11,117 bases of DNA from Candidatus Proteinoplasmatales archaeon SG8-5 (GTDB lineage Archaea > Thermoplasmatota > Thermoplasmata > SG8-5), in the NCBI GenBank assembly GCA_001595885.1, contig LSSH01000097.1, positions 1 to 11,117 on the forward strand, written 5' to 3'. The position numbers and the translations under genes were made by a program. Below are positions 1 through 6,016 of this stretch, in pieces. The notes under the pieces were generated by a model. That model saw only the letters and a list, made by a program, of their open reading frames with translations, did not search any database and was not told the DNA's origin. Numbering within the stretch: the stretch's first letter is position 1; each line of letters begins with the position of its first letter.

Positions 1-579
1 GTCCATGAGCATCCAGTGAGAGCTCAGTTTCGGCGCCTTCTTGTGGTCCTTGATCTGGATGCCGATTTGTTTAAAGGTCTCCTCCACATGCTCCCCCGTC
101 TTTGCGCTGGTCAGGTAAGTCTGCGGTGTCGAGCCGAAGCCCTGGCAGTTGTCCGATATCTCCTTGATCTCCTTGAGGCCGAACTGGAGCTCGTTCTTCA
201 GGTCGCTCTTGTTGCCGAGGAATATCATTGGTATGGGACCGGCGTTCCTGAGGATGAGGGGGATCCAGTAACTGAGCAGGCTCGTGAGCGTCTCCGAACG
301 CGTCAGGTCCGCGACCAGGAGGGCGCCGTTCATGTCCCTCATGGACAGTGATTGAGTGTACCTGTAGCCTTTCTGGCCTATAAGGTCCCAGATCATCATG
401 GTCATGTCGACGTCCTCTTCGTCGCCCTGCAGTATTATCTCCTTCTTCGTGACCTTCGTCCCGATGGTCTGGATATAATCGTCGCTGTACTGGTCGACCA
501 CAAATCGGCGTATTAGGCAGGTCTTTCCTACTGCACCGTCACCAAGCAAGACAATGTTCTTCTTGACCTTCTTAACCAT
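1..579 (-). CDS. Rab/Ras-like small GTPase (C-terminus cut by window edge)
   Basis: A P-loop GTP-binding switch protein; 193 residues are visible and the frame is still open at base 1, so the C-terminus is missing. Motifs I read: G1 GDGAVGKT at residues 13-20; switch I YIQTIG at 35-40, with T38 in the place of the Mg-binding threonine; G3 WDLIGQKGY at 64-72, with the catalytic-type glutamine Q69; G4 NKSD at 123-126; G5 TSAKTGE at 157-163. This order and spacing is that of Rab/Ras proteins. G3 departs from the eukaryotic WDTAGQE. The ATG at 577-579 follows GGTGAT at 585-590 with a 5-base gap, and a TATA box lies further upstream. Related GTPases are common in Thermoplasmata, but their partners are largely unknown. 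Whether a lipidated or basic tail exists cannot be seen. It has its own promoter, so linkage to the ABC operon upstream is probably incidental. Confidence 0.93.
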   Translation of the reverse strand, partial: MVKKVKKNIVLLGDGAVGKTCLIRRFVVDQYSDDYIQTIGTKVTKKEIILQGDEEDVDMTMMIWDLIGQKGYRYTQSLSMRDMNGALLVADLTRSETLTSLLSYWIPLILRNAGPIPMIFLGNKSDLKNELQFGLKEIKEISDNCQGFGSTPQTYLTSAKTGEHVEETFKQIGIQIKDHKKAPKLSSHWMLMD

Positions 580-647
580 GACAAATCACCAACAATGAGC
601 CCACATTGACATACATCTAGCATTCTCCATACCATAATGCTGATGTC

Positions 648-657
648 ATTTATAAAT
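648..657 (-). promoter_or_regulatory. TATA box for the small GTPase gene
   Basis: The palindromic ATTTATAAAT sits about 70 bases upstream of the GTPase start, in the only gap between it and the permease gene. Archaeal start sites lie about 25 bases downstream of the box, so the leader would be roughly 45 bases and include the GGTGAT ribosome site. Being palindromic, the box has no direction of its own; direction is inferred from the gene. Confidence 0.65.
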
Positions 658-712
658 ACATTTGTGTCTGGTGTTGCTTTGGAGGAGAGGGCTGATTCCC
701 GCCTGGACGGAT

Positions 713-3700
713 TCAACCGACGTACCTCAAAGCCTCTGCCGGAGCTATCTTCGATGCGTTCCTGGCCGGGATGATGGTGCATATTATTGTAGCGCCATAC
801 GCGATTGCCGTCACGTAGGCTATCTTGAACCACGGTATCTCGAATGCGATGTTCCCGCCCATCTCGCTTATCATGATGTTGAAAATCTCATATGATACTA
901 TCAATCCTGTCGCAATGCCGATTATCACTCCCAGAGTGGCAATGAACAATATCTCGATGAGGAAGGCGTTCCTCACGCTCGACCGTTTGAAACCCAGCGA
1001 CCTGAGGATGCCGATCTCGGGCGTTCGTTCGACCACCGAGCGTATCGTGATGATGCCCAGGCCGGCCACTCCGACGACCAGGCCCATGTCGAGGTAAAGC
1101 TCGAAGAGCACGAACATGGAGTTGAGGGTTTCGATGGTGGTCTCCGCGATCTCCCTTACCACGACCGCGTTCATGCCGACGACCGCGAAATCCGATTCAA
1201 GTGCCCTGGTCGTTGCCTCGACATCGTAGCCATCATTGACCTCGAACAGGAACAGCGAGTTGACCATGCCCATGTTCCCGAAATCGTTCAGCATGTTCTC
1301 GCGGGACATGAAGATGCCGTCGATCATCGACTGGTCCATGACAGCGATTATCTCGTATTCTTGCGTGTAATATTCATAGGTTGCAGTGATCTGGTCCCCC
1401 GTTTGCAAAGGAGCGAGGAACTCGATCTCCCCCGTTGCCGGGTCCAAAGTGTAATTCAGGCCAGGTATCAATATGGCCCCGTTCTTGAACAAGTATTGGG
1501 AGCCCGTCACCTCTCCGTGCGCAAGTGCGGCAGCTGTCTGGTTCACCGCAGCATACGGCACGACGTACTCGTTTATGATGTTGACCTTCAGTTTGACATG
1601 ATTGCCAACGTCCGCACCCAAGAGCATTGCGCTGTTCGTGCTGATGATCACTTCGGTCGAGCCGGTTTCCATTATCTCGGTCCAAACCTCATCTGTGGTC
1701 GAGAGGTCGTCACGCGTCCGGCTGAACTCGTAATACCGGTTCTCATGGAAATTATCATCAATGCCGTAAATGAAAGAGAAGCTCAGAAAATCCAGCTCGA
1801 TGCCGCCAAAATCGAAATCCGGACCTTCGGAATCAGTCACATTGGCATCCATCGTCAGGGCCCGCGCGACCTGGGTATATCTGGTCACATTGTTTTGAAG
1901 GGAATCCGAATTCACCTGAACGGACATGTTCAGGGTTGGCTCGAAATAGGTAACGTTGTTGATGTCGAGAATCGGACTCAGGACATCGGCTTGGATGTCA
2001 TATCCTCCACCCTGCTTCAGGGTTTCCTCATCGATATCCAAAGTGAACATGTTGGAGAACACCGACAACATGACTATCATGTAGACCACGAGGGCGAACA
2101 TTGCCACGCTCATGCCGGTCCTGAACTTCTTTGTCAGCGGATATGAGACCGCGGTCTCTATCGTCGGTCTCCACTTCCTTACCCTGCCGAATGTCCTGGT
2201 TATCGCCCAGATAACCGGTTTGGAATTGTACATGATCAGAAGGACCAGACTCAATACTATGATCACTCCGGAAGAGATGAAAATGATGTCCATGCTCTGG
2301 TTCTCGACGTCCACGAAGAAGGTGTGTATCGCATAGTAGGTGTATACAAATATACCAAGGCTCGCACCTGTGATAGACAGTCGATCGCCGATCCAGCGCC
2401 AGAGTATCATGGCTAAGCCGGTGAGCGCCCCCGAAGGAGCCAGGAGCTTGACGAGAAGATCGTCCGGCCACTGTATCAACAGCAGCACGGAGAACAGGAG
2501 GAACAAGGTTCCGAAGGCCAGGAGAAGGAATCCCTTCTTTTCCCTGACGGGATTCTCGATTCCGCGGATGGCTCGAATGATGTTCAATTTGCTGATGTTC
2601 CAGCTCGTCAATAGGATAGTACCGAAAGTTATGATGAACCCAAGGGAGAAGGCGCTCACCAGGCTGAACCACTGGAACTTGAAAGGAAGACTGATCTCGA
2701 TGAATGTAATGATGTTGTTTACCATCCAGATGAGGACCATTCCCACCAGAAGGCCAATGAGCACCCCCATTGCACTCGCAACCAATCCATAAGTCAATCC
2801 TTCGTACAGGAAGGACTGCATTAGGTGACGCCGCTTCATGCCGACGGCACGGGCCATTCCCAGCTCGGATTTCCTCTCCTCGGCCAGCATGGTGAATATG
2901 TTGATGATCAGGATGACACCTGCGATTATCGCGAAGCTGCCGAATATCGTAAGGAAGGTGGAGATCAGGTCATTGATTGCCTTTGCCGTCTCTAGATTAT
3001 TCTGTTTGATAGGGTTTACCTCGAGGCCGACGTACCCTGACAAAGCCGATTCGAGAGCCGCCTGGACCTCATCGCTGCTGTCTGCACCATCAATTACACC
3101 TCCGTTGTTTGATATCTTGATGTGGGTGTACATATCTGGCTCGGAGAACATCTCCTGTGCAGTACCGATGTTCACGAAGATGTTATAGGTATCAAAACCG
3201 AAACTCGGTATTGGATTATACAATGTCTTGCCCGAATCTTCGAGAATATATCTGACGGTCAACGCCCGGGTCTCAATTTGGCCGTAACCGCCGTAGGAGC
3301 TGCCGGTGGAATAGGACACCACAATCACATCTCCCCCTTCAGCCTCCAACGTAGCGGCGAGTGCCTGGTTGATCATCGTATCGTTAGCCCCAAGGGAACC
3401 AGCGACAGAGCCGTCAACTGTGATGAAATCTCCGAAATCAGCGTCATATGTTGGGTCATATCCAATCAATGTGTTTGAGGGTTCGAATTGCTGCGATGTG
3501 GAATGTCGGACCGTCACCGATTTCGCGTATAGAGGAGCCATACCGTCCGTCAGGGCAGTAACATCCGCATCGTTGTACAATGATAAGAACACCGAATCAT
3601 CAAACGAGATGCGGGACTCGTTGGTCACGACCATGTCAATGTCCTGGAGGGTTTCGTACGTCTCCTCGACGATGAAATATTCGATCGAATCCCCGACGAC

Positions 3701-3886
3701 CATGGAAGCGCATATTATCGAGGTTCCAACGAGCAGGCCGGCCACCGAGATGATCGCATGACCCCTGTGCCTGTAGAAGTTGCGGAGCCCGAGCCTGGCA
3801 ATGACCCTGTTATGGAGTCCCAATATGAGCATGAAAATAAGTATGCCCAGCACGACCAACGGCAGGAAGAGTTCCGAGGTTTCCAT
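713..3886 (-). CDS. FtsX/MacB-type ABC transporter permease, large two-FtsX form
   Basis: Membrane subunit of a MacB/LolCDE-like (type VII) ABC system, 1057 residues. I see about 13 hydrophobic segments: an extra N-terminal helix at ~6-24, TM ~43-63, a first extracytoplasmic domain ~64-309, and an FtsX block at ~310-430 ending with NISKLNIIRAIRG. Four helices follow at ~453-552, then TM ~592-613, a second extracytoplasmic domain ~614-926 and a second FtsX block at ~931-1057. Family signatures are ELGMARAVGM (341-350), EIGILRSLGF (957-966) and the terminal ASKIAPAEALRY. Families of this type use ATP hydrolysis to drive extracytoplasmic movements or extract lipoproteins or peptides; the substrate is unknown. 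The ATG is preceded by AGGTGG, which overlaps the TAG stop of the ATPase gene 8 bases upstream, implying coupled translation. About 70 residues (~777-843) look inserted in the second outer domain. Confidence 0.95.
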   Translation of the reverse strand: METSELFLPLVVLGILIFMLILGLHNRVIARLGLRNFYRHRGHAIISVAGLLVGTSIICASMVVGDSIEYFIVEETYETLQDIDMVVTNESRISFDDSVFLSLYNDADVTALTDGMAPLYAKSVTVRHSTSQQFEPSNTLIGYDPTYDADFGDFITVDGSVAGSLGANDTMINQALAATLEAEGGDVIVVSYSTGSSYGGYGQIETRALTVRYILEDSGKTLYNPIPSFGFDTYNIFVNIGTAQEMFSEPDMYTHIKISNNGGVIDGADSSDEVQAALESALSGYVGLEVNPIKQNNLETAKAINDLISTFLTIFGSFAIIAGVILIINIFTMLAEERKSELGMARAVGMKRRHLMQSFLYEGLTYGLVASAMGVLIGLLVGMVLIWMVNNIITFIEISLPFKFQWFSLVSAFSLGFIITFGTILLTSWNISKLNIIRAIRGIENPVREKKGFLLLAFGTLFLLFSVLLLIQWPDDLLVKLLAPSGALTGLAMILWRWIGDRLSITGASLGIFVYTYYAIHTFFVDVENQSMDIIFISSGVIIVLSLVLLIMYNSKPVIWAITRTFGRVRKWRPTIETAVSYPLTKKFRTGMSVAMFALVVYMIVMLSVFSNMFTLDIDEETLKQGGGYDIQADVLSPILDINNVTYFEPTLNMSVQVNSDSLQNNVTRYTQVARALTMDANVTDSEGPDFDFGGIELDFLSFSFIYGIDDNFHENRYYEFSRTRDDLSTTDEVWTEIMETGSTEVIISTNSAMLLGADVGNHVKLKVNIINEYVVPYAAVNQTAAALAHGEVTGSQYLFKNGAILIPGLNYTLDPATGEIEFLAPLQTGDQITATYEYYTQEYEIIAVMDQSMIDGIFMSRENMLNDFGNMGMVNSLFLFEVNDGYDVEATTRALESDFAVVGMNAVVVREIAETTIETLNSMFVLFELYLDMGLVVGVAGLGIITIRSVVERTPEIGILRSLGFKRSSVRNAFLIEILFIATLGVIIGIATGLIVSYEIFNIMISEMGGNIAFEIPWFKIAYVTAIAYGATIICTIIPARNASKIAPAEALRYVG

Positions 3887-3894
3887 TCGCCCAC

Positions 3895-4704
3895 CTACCC
3901 TTGTTTCACCTTTGGTTTCACTTTCGTGGGCGTCGGTTTGGCCTCCGGCTCTGGATTGACCGTCTGTCTTTCCTGAGGTCGTTCGGTTCCCTGCTTGATC
4001 GGAACCGGTTTCTGGCCCTTTTGTTCCACCGAGACGAACGTACCGCTTCTCATGTACAGTATTTTATCGGCACGCTTGCCGACCTCAGGATTGTGAGTGA
4101 CTATCACAAAGGTGGCCTTCGTCTCCCTGCGCATCTTCTCGACCAGGTCCATGATGCTGTTCGCGGTCTCGTCGTCCAGGTCTCCCGTCAACTCGTCCCC
4201 CCAAACGATGGCCGGCTTACTGATGAGAGCTCGGGCGATCGTCGTTCTCTGGCGTTCTCCTCCGCTGAGAGCCCCTGGCTTGCTGTGCATCACCTTTCCG
4301 AGACCGACAACTTCCATTATTTCCTCGGCCTGCGTGCGAGCCTCTTTCGCAGGCGTGCCTGACACCAGTAGGGGCATCTCAACGTTTTCTACCGCGGTCA
4401 GGACAGGTAGGAGGTTGTAGAACTGGAAGATGAAACCCATGCGCTTGGCCCTGTGCTCGGTCTTCTCGTTATCGGACATGTCGGCCAGGTCATTGCCCTC
4501 TATCTTGATGGTCCCGCTGGTCAGGTCATCCAGGCCCGACATGCAGTTCAGCATCGTGGTCTTGCCGCAGCCCGATGGTCCCATGATGGCTATCATGTCC
4601 CCTTTTCTCACGGTCAGGTCGACGCCTCTCAGGGCGTGGACCTCGACCTTGCCGGTCTTGTATATCTTGTGCATGCTCTTGGCTTCAACCATTATCTCGG
4701 TCAT
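3895..4704 (-). CDS. ABC transporter ATP-binding protein, MacB/LolD type
   Basis: Cytoplasmic ATPase subunit pairing with the adjacent FtsX-type permease, 269 residues. Visible motifs: Walker A GPSGCGKTT at 42-50, Q-loop glutamine Q94 in FIFQFYNLLP, signature LSGGERQR at 146-153, Walker B AIVWGD at 165-170 with catalytic E171, D-loop GDLD at 174-177 and H-loop histidine H204 in VTHN. The usual ADEPTG stretch reads GDELTG, replacing the common proline with leucine. Residues ~225-269 form a tail rich in Lys, Pro, Gln and Glu, beyond the ~225-residue length usual for LolD/MacB-type ATPase domains and probably disordered. The ATG at 4702-4704 overlaps the AbrB gene by 20 bases and follows a strong GGAGGAGG about 9 bases upstream. 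M5 is a possible alternative start but has a worse ribosome site. The operon order suggests co-expression with the AbrB protein and permease. Confidence 0.96.
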   Translation of the reverse strand: MTEIMVEAKSMHKIYKTGKVEVHALRGVDLTVRKGDMIAIMGPSGCGKTTMLNCMSGLDDLTSGTIKIEGNDLADMSDNEKTEHRAKRMGFIFQFYNLLPVLTAVENVEMPLLVSGTPAKEARTQAEEIMEVVGLGKVMHSKPGALSGGERQRTTIARALISKPAIVWGDELTGDLDDETANSIMDLVEKMRRETKATFVIVTHNPEVGKRADKILYMRSGTFVSVEQKGQKPVPIKQGTERPQERQTVNPEPEAKPTPTKVKPKVKQG

Positions 4705-4963
4705 TACGTTCAGCCTCCTCCTTCATCTTTTTCATGAACTCCGGGATCTCGCCCGCCATGAACTTCTCTATCATCGTGGATACCACCTCGGCCTTGACAA
4801 GGAGGAAACCCCATGCTCCCATTCTCTCGCCTGCGAGCACCAAGAACTTATCACCGGGTTCGATGTTGAACCTCTTTCTGACTTCGATCGGTATGACCAG
4901 CTGGCCCTTTTCGCCGATTACTGTGCTGCCCAGGTAATCAGCGGCCTCAGGAGCGGGAAACAA
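4685..4963 (-). CDS. AbrB/SpoVT/MazE-family DNA-binding protein (TTG start)
   Basis: A swapped-hairpin transcription-factor family protein of 92 residues. Residues ~11-55 match the fold: LGSTVIGEKGQLVIPIEVRK followed by RFNIEPGDKFLVL, with the diagnostic EKGQ..IP..VR..F.I..GD pattern. Residues ~58-88 form a charged helix-prone C-terminal extension, possibly for dimer contacts. The first usable start is TTG at 4961-4963, immediately after an in-frame TAA (4964-4966), with GGTGAT at 4968-4973. No in-frame ATG precedes the conserved domain, so TTG is preferred. It is the first gene of the ABC operon and overlaps the ATPase gene by 20 bases. AbrB proteins act as regulators or antitoxins. No toxin gene is beside it, so an operon regulator is the better inference. 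Direct repeats near its TATA box are candidate binding sites. Confidence 0.88.
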   Translation of the reverse strand: MFPAPEAADYLGSTVIGEKGQLVIPIEVRKRFNIEPGDKFLVLAGERMGAWGFLLVKAEVVSTMIEKFMAGEIPEFMKKMKEEAERNDRDNG

Positions 4964-4967
4964 TTAC

Positions 4968-4973
4968 ATCACC
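4968..4973 (-). promoter_or_regulatory. Ribosome-binding site that decides the TTG start, overlapping an ATG-TAA
   Basis: On the minus strand GGTGATGTAATTG contains a GGTGAT Shine-Dalgarno, an ATG (4967-4969) followed at once by TAA, and then the TTG start of the AbrB gene. The ribosome site supports TTG at a short 4-base spacing. The ATG-TAA pair is a minimal start-stop in the same frame. Confidence 0.5.
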
Positions 4974-4995
4974 GCTGAGGTGTACGATGGAGGAG

Positions 4996-5022
4996 ATATT
5001 TAAGACTTTTCCCACTTTTCCT
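4996..5022 (-). promoter_or_regulatory. Operon promoter: TATA box plus two adjacent 9-base direct repeats
   Basis: On the minus strand TTAAATAT (4996-5003) lies about 33 bases before the TTG start, so the leader would be only about 10 bases. Directly upstream, in the transcription-factor-B element position, are GGAAAAGTG and GGAAAAGTC, back to back (5014-5022 and 5005-5013 with ends shifted by a base). Tandem copies beside a TATA box would suit an operator. Binding by the AbrB product is inference only. Confidence 0.55.
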
Positions 5023-5079
5023 ACAATTCTTACTTTTATGGAAGAGATAATTAGAAATCAAAATAATAAAGGAAAGGGA

Positions 5080-5098
5080 ACGCTGCCATGGGCAGCGT
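5080..5098 (-). terminator. Hairpin terminator after the zinc-ribbon gene
   Basis: ACGCTGCC, loop ATG, GGCAGCGT gives an 8-base perfect stem. On the minus strand it is followed by a pyrimidine/T-rich run (TCCCTTTCCTTTATTATTTT), 20 bases past the stop of the 46-residue gene. The stretch from here to 4964 holds only the promoter of the ABC operon. Confidence 0.75.
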
Positions 5099-5118
5099 CA
5101 ATAAGGACTGGTAAAGAT

Positions 5119-5259
5119 CTACTTGCCGATCCTGAACACACCGGTCCCACACTTCGGGCAGGAGCCCTTCGTCGCCGGCTTACCGTTCTTCATCGTGATC
5201 TTCTTCGCATCCTTGATGTCAACCTTTTTCCTGCATTTAACGCAATATCCTTGAACCAT
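5119..5259 (-). CDS. Small zinc-ribbon protein, DUF5679-like
   Basis: A 46-residue basic protein with two cysteine pairs: CVKC at residues 6-9 and CPKC at 34-37, framing an IKDAKKITMKNGKPATKG loop typical of the DUF5679 family of archaeal and viral zinc ribbons. The four cysteines should bind one zinc ion; the function of the family is unknown, with nucleic-acid or ribosome binding plausible from the size and charge. The ATG at 5257-5259 follows GGTGA about 7 bases upstream. The gene stands alone between its own TATA box (5292-5299) and a hairpin terminator (5080-5098). It stops with TAG. Confidence 0.85.
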   Translation of the reverse strand: MVQGYCVKCRKKVDIKDAKKITMKNGKPATKGSCPKCGTGVFRIGK

Positions 5260-5291
5260 GTAAATTCACCGGGCTGCCATTAGCGTATAGG

Positions 5292-5299
5292 TATAAAAA
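5292..5299 (-). promoter_or_regulatory. TATA box of the zinc-ribbon gene
   Basis: TTTTTATA on the minus strand lies 33 bases upstream of the zinc-ribbon start, predicting a leader of about 8-12 bases that carries GGTGA. The same T-run is 23 bases past the stop of the upstream 52-residue gene and may also serve as its termination tract. Confidence 0.6.
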
Positions 5300-5321
5300 T
5301 CCTTCTCGTGATAGCTGTGAA

Positions 5322-5480
5322 TCACTTCTTCGGTCGACTGCATATAGCGTACTCGTCACCATCGAAAAAGACCTCGCGGTCTGGATTCTCCTCCTGAAGC
5401 TCGGATATCTTCTCCAATACCTCCCGGAGGGTCATGCCGTCGTCACCGCGTTCGATTTTGATGTGAACAGTCTTGTTCAT
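5322..5480 (-). CDS. Small acidic hypothetical protein, 52 residues
   Basis: Not recognised. The reading frame runs from ATG (5478-5480) to TGA (5322-5324). It begins MNKTVHIKIERGDDGMTLRE, apparently a beta strand and turn, then an amphipathic helix (LREVLEKISELQEENP, ~18-33), then REVFFDGDEYAI, a second strand pair, and ends in a basic SRPKK. The product is net acidic, has one cysteine (C47) and has no signal or membrane segment. Support for a real gene is circumstantial but coherent: a good TATA box at 5515-5522, GGTG about 5 bases before the ATG, and codon choice like the neighbours. It precedes the zinc-ribbon gene by 62 bases but that gene has its own promoter. A small binding or adaptor protein is possible; no function can be assigned. 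Confidence 0.7.
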   Translation of the reverse strand: MNKTVHIKIERGDDGMTLREVLEKISELQEENPDREVFFDGDEYAICSRPKK

Positions 5481-5514
5481 TGCAGCACCATTTAACCTAC
5501 TATCCGTTTCTGGT

Positions 5515-5522
5515 TATTTATA
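5515..5522 (-). promoter_or_regulatory. TATA box of the 52-residue gene
   Basis: TATAAATA on the minus strand lies 35 bases upstream of the ATG. The expected start site is near 5490, leaving a leader of about 10 bases with GGTG. Confidence 0.65.
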
Positions 5523-5580
5523 CCTTACGTTATATTTGATAACAACCAGGATCCTGCTTAACGTATTGAATTCGTTTCTT

Positions 5581-5699
5581 CCAGGCGTCGTACAACCTAA
5601 GTTTATTTGCCGGGTACATCCGGTGCACGACAATCTCTGCCGTGCTAGAGAATAGATATGGAGATACCTGTGCTAGAGTTTCCTTCGGTGCATGTCGAT
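5581..5699. repeat. Repeat unit 1
   Basis: 119 bases aligned without gaps to unit 2, with five mismatches (at 5594, 5610, 5630, 5632 and 5693). CTAGAG cores at 5645 and 5673; GGTGCA at 5622 and 5687. Confidence 0.9.
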
Positions 5700-5735
5700 C
5701 TCGGCTTTTCTTCCTAACGTTTTATAACCGCCTCT

Positions 5736-5854
5736 CCAGGCGTCGTACGACCTAAGTTTATTTGTCGGGTACATCCGGTGCACGTCGATCTCTGCCGTGC
5801 TAGAGAATAGATATGGAGATACCTGTGCTAGAGTTTCCTTCGGTGCACGTCGAT
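5736..5854. repeat. Repeat unit 2
   Basis: The near-identical partner of unit 1, exactly 155 bases further on. CTAGAG cores at 5800 and 5828; GGTGCA at 5777 and 5842. The short sequence GTCGTACGAC near its left end is a perfect 10-base palindrome, degenerate in units 1 and 3. A TATAAAA-like box (minus strand, about 5720-5727) precedes it on the left. Confidence 0.9.
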
Positions 5855-5883
5855 TTTATTCCCAGACGTTTTCTTATCGCCTC

Positions 5884-6004
5884 CTCAGGCGTCATACAAC
5901 CTCGGTTTGAATATCGCAAGGAAACGGTGCATGACTACCTCTTCCATGCTAGAGGTTGGTTTTGAATATGTGTTTCTAACTTAGCTAGAGTTTCTATCGT
6001 GCAA
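5884..6004. repeat. Repeat unit 3, degenerate
   Basis: It keeps CAGGCGTCATACAACCT at the left (compare CAGGCGTCGTACAACCT in unit 1), GGTGCATG at 5926, CTAGAG at 5949 and 5985 (spacing 36 rather than 28), and CGTGCA near 5998. The intervening sequence has diverged. Confidence 0.7.
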
Positions 6005-6016
6005 GAGGATACTACA

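Noticed and set aside
528..833. Minus-strand 101-codon frame spanning the GTPase promoter
   Set aside because: It overlaps the end of the permease gene, the TATA box and the GTPase start in another frame, and its sequence resembles no protein.
1361..2146. Plus-strand 261-codon frame, and the minus-strand frame 2028-2672, inside the permease gene
   Set aside because: Both lie fully within the permease coding sequence, have composition expected of shadow frames and lack recognisable domains or ribosome sites.
4685..4963. AbrB gene as the antitoxin of a toxin-antitoxin pair
   Set aside because: The overlapping downstream gene is a clear ABC ATPase and no small toxin-like frame flanks it.
5480..5700. 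A minus-strand reading frame through repeat unit 1, open except for one TAG (pyrrolysine read-through idea)
   Set aside because: Two genes here appear to end naturally with TAG, substitutions between units 1 and 2 show no codon-position bias, and the 155-base period shifts frame.
5581..5854. Tandem box C/D small RNAs
   Set aside because: I could not find box C (TGATGA) and box D (CTGA) at suitable spacing on either strand.
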